From the NCBI RefSeq assembly GCF_011764505.1, contig NZ_AP022839.1:1223001-1287000 (forward strand): a DNA stretch of 64,000 nt. Reading direction: 5' to 3'. The position numbers and the translations under genes are program-made. The stretch is from Legionella antarctica. GTDB lineage: Bacteria > Pseudomonadota > Gammaproteobacteria > Legionellales > Legionellaceae. Below, piece by piece: positions 1 to 9,800 of the stretch. Position 1 is the first letter of the stretch, and each line of letters opens with the position of its first letter. The notes beneath the pieces are model-generated. The model saw nothing but the letters and a program-made list of their open reading frames with translations, was not told where the DNA came from and made no database searches.

Positions 1-298
1 GCTTTGGGTAAACAGTCGATAACCCCATCATTTCCATCAACTTTTTTACTCGACGTTTACCAACAGGATAGCCTACTTCTTTTGACAGCCATCTTGCCCG
101 CTTAATTTTACCTTCACATGGATACTGCAGATAGTGCTCATCAAGTAGCGCCATAAGCGCTTCATCTTCGACAGAAATGGGCTTGGCACTATAATAATAA
201 CTTGAAACAGGCAAGTCTAATAGCAAGCATTGTTCACGAATGGTGAGCTCGGCAAGAGGATCAATCATGACGCGCTTTTCATCCAGACTAAAGTTCAT
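1..298 (-). CDS. IS3-A OrfB transposase, N-terminal part only
   Basis: The DDE integrase-type OrfB of IS3-A, running off the left edge of the window. The visible part begins MNFSLDEKRVMIDP and matches the first 99 residues or so of the complete 281-residue copies at 15757-16602, 34736-35581 and 50221-51066. The catalytic Asp, Asp and Glu lie outside the window. It overlaps orfA by 11 bases, as in the other copies. Confidence 0.93.
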   Translation of the reverse strand, partial: MNFSLDEKRVMIDPLAELTIREQCLLLDLPVSSYYYSAKPISVEDEALMALLDEHYLQYPCEGKIKRARWLSKEVGYPVGKRRVKKLMEMMGLSTVYPK

Positions 299-572
299 GC
301 TTTTTTTTTAGCCAAGATAGCTGCGCTTGAAGTCGACCAATTTCTTGATATAATGCCTCAACAAGCTGCTCTTGGGACTTGGCTTCTTTTTCATTAGCCC
401 CAGAGAATAAATCGTTAATGGCTTTGATGGCCGATTGCTTCCAAGTTTTTACCTGCGTTGCGTGAACACCGTATTCACTGGTAATTTGCGCTTGTGTGAG
501 TTTCCCCTCAATCGCAGCTAGCGTTATTTTTGCCTTCTTGGCCGCCGTATAATAAGCTCGCTTTTTAGACAT
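288..572 (-). CDS. IS3-A OrfA, transposase helix-turn-helix subunit
   Basis: 94 residues, identical to the OrfA of the other three IS3-A copies. It begins MSKKRAYYTAAKKAKI, carries the transposase_8-type helix-turn-helix (about residues 10-55) and ends in a leucine-rich coiled segment with the sequence SWLKKKHEL. A purine-rich AGAGGAG lies just upstream of the start. The gene ends on a run of nine A bases, where ribosome or polymerase slippage could join it to OrfB. Family role: DNA-binding part of the transposase. Confidence 0.95.
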   Translation of the reverse strand: MSKKRAYYTAAKKAKITLAAIEGKLTQAQITSEYGVHATQVKTWKQSAIKAINDLFSGANEKEAKSQEQLVEALYQEIGRLQAQLSWLKKKHEL

Positions 573-677
573 TTTATTCTCCTCTTTGTATTAAGAAGAA
601 TAGCTCTTAAAAAACCTTTTTTTGTGTCCAGAAAACCGCGCCTATATTAATTCGATGATATTGATAATAGCGAATCG

Positions 678-1880
678 ATGATTCCCAAAAATAAATTGGA
701 ATGGTTACCCCCCTCATGGAATTGGGGAATAATAATTCTGTTGATTTTATTTATTGGTTTGATCTGGTATTTCCTGGTCAGGGAGAAACCCAAAGAGAAT
801 ATAATCAAACCGATACCGGTAGTCTCTGCTATTGCTACAGTTCGTGATGTTCCTATCTTCCTTTCGGCTCTGGGGAGCGTTACTCCAAAATATAGTGTAA
901 CTGTCAGAACCCAGTTAAATGGTATTTTGACTCAAGTATCCTTCAAAGAGGGACAAATGGTAAAAATCGGCGATTTATTGGCACAAATAGATCCTCGACC
1001 CTATGAGGCGTTGTTAACTCAATATGAAGGTAACTTAAAGCGGGATACGGCACTGCTTGCCAACGCAAAAATTGATCTTAAGCGCTATCAAAAACTATGG
1101 AAACAAGATTCGGTCTCCCAACAAACTCTGGCCACCCAAATCGCATTAGTTGAGCAATACGAGGGGGCAATCAAAATTGATCAGGGATTGATTCAGGGCA
1201 CTAAAGTGAATTTAATTTATACTCGCATTATTTCTCCTGTCGATGGTCGCATTGGCTTACGCTTGGTCGATCCTGGCAATGTAGTACAAACCAACGATAC
1301 TAATGGTATCGCAGTAGTTAACACGTTGAATCCCATAACCGTTATCTTTACCTTACCTGAAGATAATGTGCCGCAAATACTTCCACAAGTTTATTCCGAT
1401 CAAAAACTTGTTGTGCAAGTCTTTGATCGTCAACAAAATAAATTATTGTCAACGGGAACCTTGTTAACAATTGATAATCAAATAAATCAAAGTACAGGTA
1501 CAGTCAAACTGAGAGCGATCTTTGATAATAAAGACAATAAATTATTCCCTAATCAGTTTGTCAATGCGAGGATACTGATAGAAACTTTGCACCAGGCTAC
1601 CGTGGTACCCACTGCTGCAATTCAACATTCTATAACCAAGGGGAATTTCGTCTATTTGGTGAATAAAAATAATACTGTGACTGTTAGACCCATAATAACT
1701 GGAGCGGCGAGTGAGAATGAGACAGTCATCAAAAGTGGGGTTAAACCCGGTCAATCAGTTGTAGTAGAAGGTGCGGATAAATTAAGAAACGGCTCTAAAG
1801 TTGCGGTAGGAAATGCGGCAAAACTATTCTCCCATACTAAAAAAAGAACGCCTTTTAATTCGGAACGCAGTCTGGCATGA
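678..1880 (+). CDS. mdtA: RND efflux periplasmic adaptor, MdtA-like
   Basis: Membrane-fusion (adaptor) protein that bridges an inner-membrane RND pump and an outer-membrane channel. Residues 17-35 form a single N-terminal membrane anchor. A lipoyl/barrel-sandwich half follows (VRTQLNGILTQV, about 77-88), then a coiled alpha-hairpin (about 110-165), the second lipoyl half (SPVDGRIGL) and a beta-barrel. Length (400) fits MdtA. The stop overlaps the next start by 4 bases (ATGA), so it is translationally coupled to mdtB. Oddity: the ATG at 678 has no Shine-Dalgarno sequence, and the frame stays open upstream through 9 more codons up to the insertion sequence at 649. The native start, ribosome site and promoter may therefore have been removed by IS3-A copy 1. 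The distinction from other adaptors rests on the downstream pair of pumps. Confidence 0.9.
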   Translation: MIPKNKLEWLPPSWNWGIIILLILFIGLIWYFLVREKPKENIIKPIPVVSAIATVRDVPIFLSALGSVTPKYSVTVRTQLNGILTQVSFKEGQMVKIGDLLAQIDPRPYEALLTQYEGNLKRDTALLANAKIDLKRYQKLWKQDSVSQQTLATQIALVEQYEGAIKIDQGLIQGTKVNLIYTRIISPVDGRIGLRLVDPGNVVQTNDTNGIAVVNTLNPITVIFTLPEDNVPQILPQVYSDQKLVVQVFDRQQNKLLSTGTLLTIDNQINQSTGTVKLRAIFDNKDNKLFPNQFVNARILIETLHQATVVPTAAIQHSITKGNFVYLVNKNNTVTVRPIITGAASENETVIKSGVKPGQSVVVEGADKLRNGSKVAVGNAAKLFSHTKKRTPFNSERSLA

Positions 1881-4800
1881 GTATTTCCGGTCCTTTTATT
1901 ACAAGAGCAATAGCGACATCACTTATCATGGTTGCTATTCTTCTCACAGGAGTTCTCTCATATAAATTATTACCTGTTTCTTCATTACCAGATGTAGATT
2001 ATCCCACCATTCAAGTGTCAACGTTTTATCCAGGTGCCAGCCCTGAAGTGATGGCCTCCTCCGTGACTGCCCCTCTTGAGCGTCAATTTGGTCAAATGTC
2101 TGGATTAGATCAAATGACTTCTAATAGCTCGACTGGCTCATCAATTATTACCATGCAGTTTAATCTAACCGTGGGTTTAGATGTAGCTGAGCAACAAGTA
2201 CAGCAATCTATAAATGCGGCCAGTAGTTTTTTACCTAAAGATTTGCCCAATCCTCCTATTTATAGCAAAGTAAATCCTTCAGATACACCTATTATCACAT
2301 TGGCATTGACGTCAATGAGCTTGCCATTACCCAAAATAGAAGATTACGCTGAAACACGTCTTGTTCCTAAACTATCACAATTAGCTGGGGTTGGTTTAGT
2401 CAGTATTGGTGGTGGTCAACGTCCTGCTGTACGTATTCAGGCTAATCCAGATGCATTATCCGCTTATGGATTAACTATGGAACATGTGCGAAACCTTGTA
2501 TCTGCATCGAATGTGAATGCGGCAAAAGGTAATTTTGATGGGCCAAGGCTTTCTTATACGATTAATAGCAATGATCAGTTGTTAACTGCTGCAGAATATC
2601 GTCCGTTAATAATTGCTTATAAAAACGGTGCTCCTGTTCGTCTTTCAGATGTTGCGAATGTGGTTGATGGAGCTGAAAACACCATGCAAGCTGCCTGGAT
2701 GAACATGGAGCCTGCTGTTATTGTAAACGTACAACGCCAGCCCGGCGCTAATGTTATTGAGGTGGCTGATCGAGTAAAAGAATTACTTACCAATCTTCGT
2801 GCCACCTTACCAAATGATATTAAAGCTGAGATCTTAACCGATAGAACGATTAGCATCCGTGCATCAGTATCTGATGTGCAATTTGAATTATTATTAGCAG
2901 TGGTCCTCGTGGTGATGGTCATATTTCTTTTTTTACGCAATTTTTCGGCTACAATAATTCCCAGTATTTCTGTACCGCTGGCACTTGTAGGTTCGCTAGG
3001 GGTGATGTATGCGCTTGGATTTAGCCTTAATAATTTGACCTTGATGGGTTTAACGATTGCTACAGGTTTTGTCGTCGATGATGCTATTGTGATGATAGAA
3101 AATATCATACGTTACCTGGAACGTGGCGATACCCCATTGGATGCCGCCCATAAGGGGGCAAAGCAAATTGGCTTTACTATTATCTCTTTATCCATTTCTC
3201 TGATCGGGGTATTAATTCCTTTGTTGTTTATGGAGGATATAGTAGGAAGAATGTTTCGGGAGTTTGCTCTTACCTTAACTATAGCTATTCTGATCTCAGC
3301 CTTTGTATCGTTGACTTTGACGCCTATGTTGTGTTCAAGACTATTACGTCATAAAGGACTCCAGGAAAAAAGCAGTAAGCTTGAAAGGGTTTTGGAAAAG
3401 GGTTTAAATTATCTTATCGACAAATACAAGACATCTTTAGGCTGGGTTCTGCATCATCAATCGTTAATCCTGGGAATATTTTTTTTAACGATTCTGATTA
3501 ATGTGATTTTACTCTTTTCAATTCCTAAAGGTTTTTTTCCTCTTCAGGATACTGGGGTTATTCAAGGTATATCAGAAGCCTCACAAACTATTTCATTCCC
3601 TGCAATGGCTGAGCGTCAGCAAGACCTGGCTCGAGTTGTTCTTGAAGATCCCGCAGTTGAAAATTTATCATCATTTATTGGTATCGATGGGATAAACAGT
3701 ACCCTCAACAGTGGGCGTATACTCATTACCCTCAAACCATTGGAAGAGCGCCCTGGGGTAATGGAAGTGATTAATCGTATCCAGTCCAATCTCCAAAAGG
3801 TGATGGGAGCAACCCTTTATATGCAGCCGGTGCAGGACTTAACTATTGACACAGTGGTTAGTCGAACGCAATTTCAATACGGTATTAGTGCACAACATTC
3901 AGAACAGGTTAAAAAATGGACAGATTTGATGCTTGATAAAATGCGCCAGCTTTCCATTCTTCAGGATGTAACTACAGATCAGCAGAATCAGGGTTTAGTA
4001 TCGCTAATCACCGTAGATCGTGATATGGCATCACGACTTGGTATTACCATGCAGATGATTGATGACACATTATATGATTCTTTTGGGCAGCGGCAAATAT
4101 CGATTATGTTTACTCAAAGTAATCAATATCGCGTTGTTCTTGAAGTATTGCCCTGGCTGCAACATGCCAACTCGGCATTCAGAAATCTTTTTATTAACTC
4201 ATCAGTTACGAATACAATTAATCCGGACTCAATTGCGTCCAAATCGTTTGTTTCCAATTCGAGTAATAGTGTTACATCCAGTGGGTCGGTGCCTTTTAGT
4301 ACTTTTTCGACTTTATCTCATACGATTGGCCCGCTCCAAATCACCCGGCTGGATCAATTTCCTTCTGCCACACTTTCATTTAATCTTGCTCCTGATGCTT
4401 CTTTAGGCGATGCGGTAAGGGCTATTGATTCCATAAAAAAAGATCTTAATATTCCTGATAATGTCCGTACTGGCTTTTTAGGAACGGCGAAAAGCTTTCA
4501 GGATTCTCTGGCAAATGGTGGGTGGTTAGTACTGTCAGCTATCATAGTGGTCTACATCGTATTGGGAGTGCTTTATGAAAGTTATATTCATCCCATCACT
4601 ATTTTATCTACTTTACCGTCCGCCTTTATGGGGGCATTGCTCGCGTTATTTTTTACCAGGAATGATCTTGGTATTATTGCCTTGATTGCTATTATTTTGT
4701 TGATTGGCCTCGTGATGAAAAATGCAATTATGATGATTGATTTTGCTTTGGAGCAAGAGCGAAACCATCAAAAACTACCCCAGGAAGCGATCTATGAGGC

Positions 4801-5050
4801 TGCTCTATTACGTTTTAGGCCAATTTTAATGACCACAATGGCATCGATGCTGGGAGCTATCCCTTTAGCGTTTAGTTTTGGTATGGGTGGAGAATTGCGC
4901 AGGCCATTAGGTATAGCCATCATTGGCGGATTAATAGTAAGTCAGTTAATTACATTATATACAACCCCCGTTATTTATTTAGCGTTTGACAGAATGGGGC
5001 GCAGAGTAATGAGCTTGGGTCAGCCCAAATTGCCTCTGGAAGGCACATAA
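1877..5050 (+). CDS. mdtB: RND efflux pump subunit, MdtB-like
   Basis: HAE1-type RND proton antiporter, 1057 residues, inner membrane with two large periplasmic loops. It shows the N-terminal helix followed by SSLPDVDYPTIQVST, and the TM4 segment GFVVDDAIVMIENI with its paired Asp residues, which carry protons in this family. The second half repeats the fold and ends in a conserved AALLRFRPILMTTMASMLGA segment. It overlaps mdtA by 4 bases and lies 18 bases before mdtC, so two different RND subunits occur in tandem. That arrangement is the MdtBC (Pseudomonas MuxBC) design of heteromeric pumps. Oddity: roughly residues 775-812 are a Ser/Thr/Asn-rich insert in the second periplasmic loop that the MdtC partner lacks. 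Confidence 0.92.
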   Translation: MSISGPFITRAIATSLIMVAILLTGVLSYKLLPVSSLPDVDYPTIQVSTFYPGASPEVMASSVTAPLERQFGQMSGLDQMTSNSSTGSSIITMQFNLTVGLDVAEQQVQQSINAASSFLPKDLPNPPIYSKVNPSDTPIITLALTSMSLPLPKIEDYAETRLVPKLSQLAGVGLVSIGGGQRPAVRIQANPDALSAYGLTMEHVRNLVSASNVNAAKGNFDGPRLSYTINSNDQLLTAAEYRPLIIAYKNGAPVRLSDVANVVDGAENTMQAAWMNMEPAVIVNVQRQPGANVIEVADRVKELLTNLRATLPNDIKAEILTDRTISIRASVSDVQFELLLAVVLVVMVIFLFLRNFSATIIPSISVPLALVGSLGVMYALGFSLNNLTLMGLTIATGFVVDDAIVMIENIIRYLERGDTPLDAAHKGAKQIGFTIISLSISLIGVLIPLLFMEDIVGRMFREFALTLTIAILISAFVSLTLTPMLCSRLLRHKGLQEKSSKLERVLEKGLNYLIDKYKTSLGWVLHHQSLILGIFFLTILINVILLFSIPKGFFPLQDTGVIQGISEASQTISFPAMAERQQDLARVVLEDPAVENLSSFIGIDGINSTLNSGRILITLKPLEERPGVMEVINRIQSNLQKVMGATLYMQPVQDLTIDTVVSRTQFQYGISAQHSEQVKKWTDLMLDKMRQLSILQDVTTDQQNQGLVSLITVDRDMASRLGITMQMIDDTLYDSFGQRQISIMFTQSNQYRVVLEVLPWLQHANSAFRNLFINSSVTNTINPDSIASKSFVSNSSNSVTSSGSVPFSTFSTLSHTIGPLQITRLDQFPSATLSFNLAPDASLGDAVRAIDSIKKDLNIPDNVRTGFLGTAKSFQDSLANGGWLVLSAIIVVYIVLGVLYESYIHPITILSTLPSAFMGALLALFFTRNDLGIIALIAIILLIGLVMKNAIMMIDFALEQERNHQKLPQEAIYEAALLRFRPILMTTMASMLGAIPLAFSFGMGGELRRPLGIAIIGGLIVSQLITLYTTPVIYLAFDRMGRRVMSLGQPKLPLEGT

Positions 5051-5068
5051 TATGTCAGGGGCAAAAAT

Positions 5069-8000
5069 GTGAATTTATCGTTATTGTTCATCCAACGGCC
5101 CATTGGAACTACTTTATTGGCAGTAGGGCTTGCCCTGGCTGGCATCCTCGCATTCAATTTATTACCAGTTGCTCCCTTACCGCAAATTGATTTCCCCACG
5201 ATTATAGTACAAGCCCAATTACCTGGTGCAAGTCCTGTTGTTATGGCCACTTCAGTTGCAACACCTCTTGAACGCCAAATAGGGCGAATAGCCGGCATTA
5301 CTCAAATCACCTCAACAAGCATGATGGGGCAAATGACTATTGTAGTCCAATTTGATTTATCACGAAATATTGATGGTGCTGCTCGAGATGTGCAGGCAGC
5401 AATTAATGCATCGCTTAGCCAGTTGCCTCCAAATCTGGTTAATAATCCTACTTATCGTAAAATAAATCCTGCTGATGCGCCTATTATGATTCTTGCTCTT
5501 ACATCAGATAAGAGTTCAACAGGAGAAATGTACGATGTGGCATCTACAATTTTACAGCAGAAAATTTTGCGTACGCCCGGAGTGGGGCAGGTTTATGTTG
5601 GCGGCAGCTCGTTACCTGCTGTTCGTGTAGAGCTTAATCCAACAACTCTTAATAAATATGGCATCGGATTGGATCAGGTTGCGACTGTAATTGCACAGGC
5701 AAATACCAATCAGGCAAAAGGGCAAATAACCAGTGCGGACGGCACTATTTCAACCATTCGTACCAATGATCAAATGTTCACAGCCGCAGAATACGCTCCA
5801 TTGATTATTAAATATCAAGACAACAGTCCTGTACGTATTTCTGATGTTGGTTACGTAGTCAACTCAGTTGCTGACCTGCGTAATGCAGGGTTTTCAAATG
5901 GGAAACCCTCGGTACTCCTTGTTATATACAAACAGACCGGGGCGAATGTGATTAAGACAGTCGATAGGGTAAGGGAACTGCTGCCACAACTTAAAGCGAC
6001 TATTCCAAGCGACATGGAGCTGGCCACGTTGCTGGATCGTACCGCCACAATTCGAACATCTTTACATGATGTTGAGCTCACCCTTTTAATTTCAATGGTG
6101 TTGGTGATCCTGGTTACTTATCTGTTTTTGGGTAGTTTCCGCAGTATGATCATTTCGGGTACTGCAGTGCCTTTGTCATTATTGGGTAGTTTTGTCGTAA
6201 TGCAGTTAATGGGTTATAGCCTGGATAATTTATCATTAATGGCATTAACCATTTCTACGGGTTTTGTGGTCGATGATGCCGTTGTTGTTCTTGAAAATGT
6301 ATCTCGCCATCTGGCAATGGGCAAAAAACCCATGCAAGCGGCACTTGATGGCACCAAAGAAATTGGATTTACTGTTATATCGATGAGTCTTTCATTGATT
6401 GCTGTTTTTATCCCAATTTTATTAATGGGTGGGATTGTCGGGCGTTTGTTTCACGAATTTGTAGTAGTGCTCTCAGTGGCAATATTAGTATCTTTAGTGG
6501 TTTCATTAACCTTGATACCTATGTTGTGCTCAAGAGTTTTGCATAAAGTAGGCGATGAAAAAAGTCACTTGTTTATGCGTTTTATTGAACGTATCCGTCA
6601 ACGTTATGCAAGTACGTTAAAATGGACATTATTGCATCCATCAGCCATGTTGGTTCTTACCCTTGGGACCATCATATTAACTGGTTATTTATTTATAGTG
6701 ACACCTAAAGGATTTTTCCCCCAGCAAGATACAGAGAGAATTGTAGCTTCCTTGCAAGCGGATCAAAATATCTCCTTTCAGGCCTTGAAAAAAAAGATGA
6801 TTCAAGTTCTTGAATTGGTAAAAAAAGATCCTGCCGTTCTTAATGTTGCAGCATACATAGGGGGGGGAGGAAATACGTCCAATACCGGGTCAATATATAT
6901 CATGCTAAAACCACTAAAGGAACGGAGAGTGTCTACAGGGACAGTACTTAATCGATTACGTAGCCAATTAGCAATTGTGCAGGGTGCAAGGGTTTATATG
7001 CAGGTTCCTCAGGATCTTACTATAGGGGGCCGACAAAATAATGCTCAATTTCAATATACTCTGTCGGACAGCAATTTACAGGAACTTAATTATTGGGCAC
7101 CACGAATTATGGAACAACTTTCAAAAATTAATGGTATAGCCGATCTGAATAGTGATCAGCTTAGCCATGGATTGCAGGTTTATGTGAACGTAGATCATGA
7201 TACAGCTTCACGCTTTGGGATCACCCCCCAAAAGATAGATAAGGTCTTATACAGTGCCTTTGGGCAAAGCCAGGTGTCCATTCTATACATGCATATGAAC
7301 CAATATCGCGTGGTCATGGAAGTAGCTCCAAAATATTGGCAATATCCAGAAATATTAAATGATATCTATGTCTTATCATCATCTGGTGATGAGGTACCGC
7401 TTTCTGCATTTGCCAGTTTTGCTCCCTCCTCAACATTGTTGTCAGTTAACCATCAAAGTCAGGCACCATCAGCAACCTTATCATTTAATTTAATTCCCGG
7501 TAATGCACTTGGGGATATAGTCAATAAAGTTGACAGGGTTGTAAAAGGGATGAAATTACCCCCTACCATCAGTGGTTCATTTCAAGGTACAGCACAGGCC
7601 TTTCAACAATCCCTTGCCAACGAAGCATACTTGATTGCAGCTTCATTATTGGCGGTCTATATTGTGCTTGGTATTCTATATGAAAGTCTGATTCATCCTA
7701 TAACCATTTTATCTACATTGCCATCAGCCGGATTGGGGGCATTATTAGCCTTACTGATATGCCGCACTGATCTCAGTCTTATTGCCTTGATCGGGATAAT
7801 TCTCCTCATTGGTATAGTTAAGAAGAATGCCATAATGATGATTGATTTCGCATTGAACGCAGAGCGGACTGAAAATAAATCATCAAGAGATGCTATTTAT
7901 GAAGCTGCACTGTTGCGTTTTCGACCTATTTTAATGACAACGATGGCTGCTTTGTTTGGCGCGTTGCCTTTAATCATTGGTTTTGGACTAGGCTCTGAAT

Positions 8001-8164
8001 TACGTCGTCCGCTAGGTATTGCGATTGTTGGAGGATTGATCGTCAGCCAATTACTGACTCTCTATACTACCCCAGTTATCTATTTGACTATGGAAAACAC
8101 GGCTATTCGTTTTCATCATTTCTGGAAAAAAAATAAACCGCAAAGAGGTGCATATGGACACTAA
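5069..8164 (+). CDS. mdtC: RND efflux pump subunit, MdtC-like
   Basis: Second RND subunit, 1031 residues, partner of the preceding MdtB-like protein. It has the same landmarks: APLPQIDFPTIIVQA after TM1, the TM4 motif GFVVDDAVVVLENV with the proton-relay Asp pair, and the late segment AALLRFRPILMTTMAALFGA. The start is GTG at 5069, preceded by a GGGG-containing ribosome site. An ATG two bases earlier is followed at once by TGA, so it cannot be the start. The 3' end overlaps the outer-membrane factor gene. Family role: drug, bile-salt or detergent export driven by the proton gradient; the substrate cannot be read from sequence. Confidence 0.92.
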   Translation: MNLSLLFIQRPIGTTLLAVGLALAGILAFNLLPVAPLPQIDFPTIIVQAQLPGASPVVMATSVATPLERQIGRIAGITQITSTSMMGQMTIVVQFDLSRNIDGAARDVQAAINASLSQLPPNLVNNPTYRKINPADAPIMILALTSDKSSTGEMYDVASTILQQKILRTPGVGQVYVGGSSLPAVRVELNPTTLNKYGIGLDQVATVIAQANTNQAKGQITSADGTISTIRTNDQMFTAAEYAPLIIKYQDNSPVRISDVGYVVNSVADLRNAGFSNGKPSVLLVIYKQTGANVIKTVDRVRELLPQLKATIPSDMELATLLDRTATIRTSLHDVELTLLISMVLVILVTYLFLGSFRSMIISGTAVPLSLLGSFVVMQLMGYSLDNLSLMALTISTGFVVDDAVVVLENVSRHLAMGKKPMQAALDGTKEIGFTVISMSLSLIAVFIPILLMGGIVGRLFHEFVVVLSVAILVSLVVSLTLIPMLCSRVLHKVGDEKSHLFMRFIERIRQRYASTLKWTLLHPSAMLVLTLGTIILTGYLFIVTPKGFFPQQDTERIVASLQADQNISFQALKKKMIQVLELVKKDPAVLNVAAYIGGGGNTSNTGSIYIMLKPLKERRVSTGTVLNRLRSQLAIVQGARVYMQVPQDLTIGGRQNNAQFQYTLSDSNLQELNYWAPRIMEQLSKINGIADLNSDQLSHGLQVYVNVDHDTASRFGITPQKIDKVLYSAFGQSQVSILYMHMNQYRVVMEVAPKYWQYPEILNDIYVLSSSGDEVPLSAFASFAPSSTLLSVNHQSQAPSATLSFNLIPGNALGDIVNKVDRVVKGMKLPPTISGSFQGTAQAFQQSLANEAYLIAASLLAVYIVLGILYESLIHPITILSTLPSAGLGALLALLICRTDLSLIALIGIILLIGIVKKNAIMMIDFALNAERTENKSSRDAIYEAALLRFRPILMTTMAALFGALPLIIGFGLGSELRRPLGIAIVGGLIVSQLLTLYTTPVIYLTMENTAIRFHHFWKKNKPQRGAYGH

Positions 8165-9713
8165 CACCAGAGAGATAAGTGCCTCTTTAAAAAGTAGATT
8201 AATTCTGGCGTTATTCACCCTATCATTCCTCTCATCTTGTATGGTTGGGCCTAATTATAAACGTCCTCCGGTGTTAGTACCGCTAAAATTTAAAGAAGTG
8301 AAAGGGCAAAGCCAGTTAAAGGTGTCCCCCGATCTAAAAGATAAGAACTGGAAACCAATACAGCCGCGAGATTATTGTGAGCGAGGTGATTGGTGGAAAA
8401 TATTTAATGACCCCTTATTAAATGATCTGGAAATGCAGCTTAATAAATTCAATCAGAATATTGTTAATGCTGAAGCTAATTATCGCCAGTCGCTTGCGAT
8501 TGTTGAGCAGGCACGTTCCAATTTATTTCCTTTATTAGAAAGCGCCTTTAGCATGTTCCGTCAAAAACAGGGCGCAGGAGTCACGACGTTTATTAGTACT
8601 TCAGGTGGAACGACTACTACCGGAACGGCAGCATCCAGTGCAACGGATTTTTCTCCAGCGACAACTACCTATTCCTCTGTACTGACTGCATCCTGGGAGC
8701 CCGATATTTGGGGATTAGTTAGACGTACTATAGAAGCAGATGTAGCAAGTGCTCAATCAAATGCTGCATTACTTGCATCTACTCGCTTGTCCGCTCAGGG
8801 TTCGTTGGCGCAAATTTATTTTGAATTGCGTACCCTGGATACAGATCAACAATTATTAGATGAAACGGTTGATGCGTATAAAAAAACATTGCAGCTGACA
8901 CGCAATCAATATGCATCCGGGATAGTATCAAGAGCTGACATAGTACAAGCTCAGGCTCAACTGGAATCTGCACAGGGGCAAGCACTGAATAATGGAATAT
9001 TGCGTGGTCAATACGAACATGCCATCGCGGTACTAATGGGGCGGCCACCTGCTTTTTTATCTCTAAATTTTATGCCTTTAGCTACCAAATTACCCCTAAT
9101 TCCTGTGGAAGTTCCAAGCGTCTGGTTGGAGAGACGACCTGATATTGCACAAGCTGAGCGACTGGTTCAACAAACAAGTGCTCTCATTGGGGTGGCAGTT
9201 GCAGCCTATTTCCCTACATTGACCTTAACCGGAGCTGCAAGCGTTGCAGGTAACAGTTTTCATCAGCTCATTCGTACACCATCAATTGGTTGGTCTGCTG
9301 GATTGCAAGTGGCAGAAACATTATTTGATGCAGGTTTCCGGGCAGCAAAAGTCAGAGCTGCAAAAGCAGCATATTATGCTCAGGTTGCCGCCTATCGACA
9401 AGCAGTGCTTACTGCATTCCAGGATGTCGAGGATAATTTGATCGCTTTGCGTATTCTTAGAGAACAACTCGTAGTGCAAAAAAAAGCTGCAGCAAGTGCC
9501 GGCTTGGCTCTAAAATTGGTTATCAATCAATATAAGGCCGGAACAGTAGATTATGCCAGTGTAATCACAGCGCAGATTACTGCATACTCCGCTCAGAAAA
9601 CAGCTAATGATGTAGCTGGACTTCTTATGTCCTCCGAAGTAGGTCTAATAAAAGCATTAGGTGGTGGTTGGGATGCAAAATCACTGTGTTGCGTGACTAA
9701 AGATCATTCGTGA
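8154..9713 (+). CDS. Outer-membrane efflux lipoprotein (OprM/NodT family)
   Basis: TolC-like channel that completes the tripartite pump. From the ATG at 8154 it is 519 residues. I chose this start because AAAGAGG sits five bases upstream; a GTG at 8148 in the same frame overlaps that ribosome site. The N-terminal signal ends in the lipobox LSSC, so Cys29 is predicted to be lipidated. It is followed by MVGPNYKRPPV, the usual start of mature NodT-type factors. Two OEP repeats follow (about 75-260 and 290-490), including TASWEPDIWGLVRR and the later WLERRPDIAQAERLV. It overlaps the end of mdtC by 11 bases, so it belongs to the same transcript. Confidence 0.92.
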   Translation: MDTNTREISASLKSRLILALFTLSFLSSCMVGPNYKRPPVLVPLKFKEVKGQSQLKVSPDLKDKNWKPIQPRDYCERGDWWKIFNDPLLNDLEMQLNKFNQNIVNAEANYRQSLAIVEQARSNLFPLLESAFSMFRQKQGAGVTTFISTSGGTTTTGTAASSATDFSPATTTYSSVLTASWEPDIWGLVRRTIEADVASAQSNAALLASTRLSAQGSLAQIYFELRTLDTDQQLLDETVDAYKKTLQLTRNQYASGIVSRADIVQAQAQLESAQGQALNNGILRGQYEHAIAVLMGRPPAFLSLNFMPLATKLPLIPVEVPSVWLERRPDIAQAERLVQQTSALIGVAVAAYFPTLTLTGAASVAGNSFHQLIRTPSIGWSAGLQVAETLFDAGFRAAKVRAAKAAYYAQVAAYRQAVLTAFQDVEDNLIALRILREQLVVQKKAAASAGLALKLVINQYKAGTVDYASVITAQITAYSAQKTANDVAGLLMSSEVGLIKALGGGWDAKSLCCVTKDHS

Positions 9714-9800
9714 GCATAATTTATGTCCTCTCCAGCACCTCCTGAAACATTTTAAAAAGAATAGGGTTATTTATTCTGGCTGGGAGTAGTTTAAACTAAT

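Larger units (their letters stand above)
1..649 (-). mobile_element. IS3-family element IS3-A, copy 1 (cut by window edge)
   Basis: This is the orfA end of an element found complete three more times at 15491-16953, 34470-35932 and 49870-51332. Position 1 corresponds to 16305 of copy 2, so about 814 bp of the element lies left of the window. The inner end is the terminal repeat that reads TAATATAGGCGCGG from the outside, ending at 649. The base sequence matches the other copies as far as I compared it. It stops 28 bp before the start codon used for the efflux adaptor gene. Its other junction, and therefore its target duplication, cannot be seen. Confidence 0.95.

Noticed and set aside
1542..1754. 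70-codon frame opposite mdtA
   Set aside because: Antisense shadow of a clearly coding region.
2617..3108. 163-codon frame opposite mdtB
   Set aside because: It is a shadow of the RND coding sequence, with a Ser/Thr-rich reading and no start signal.
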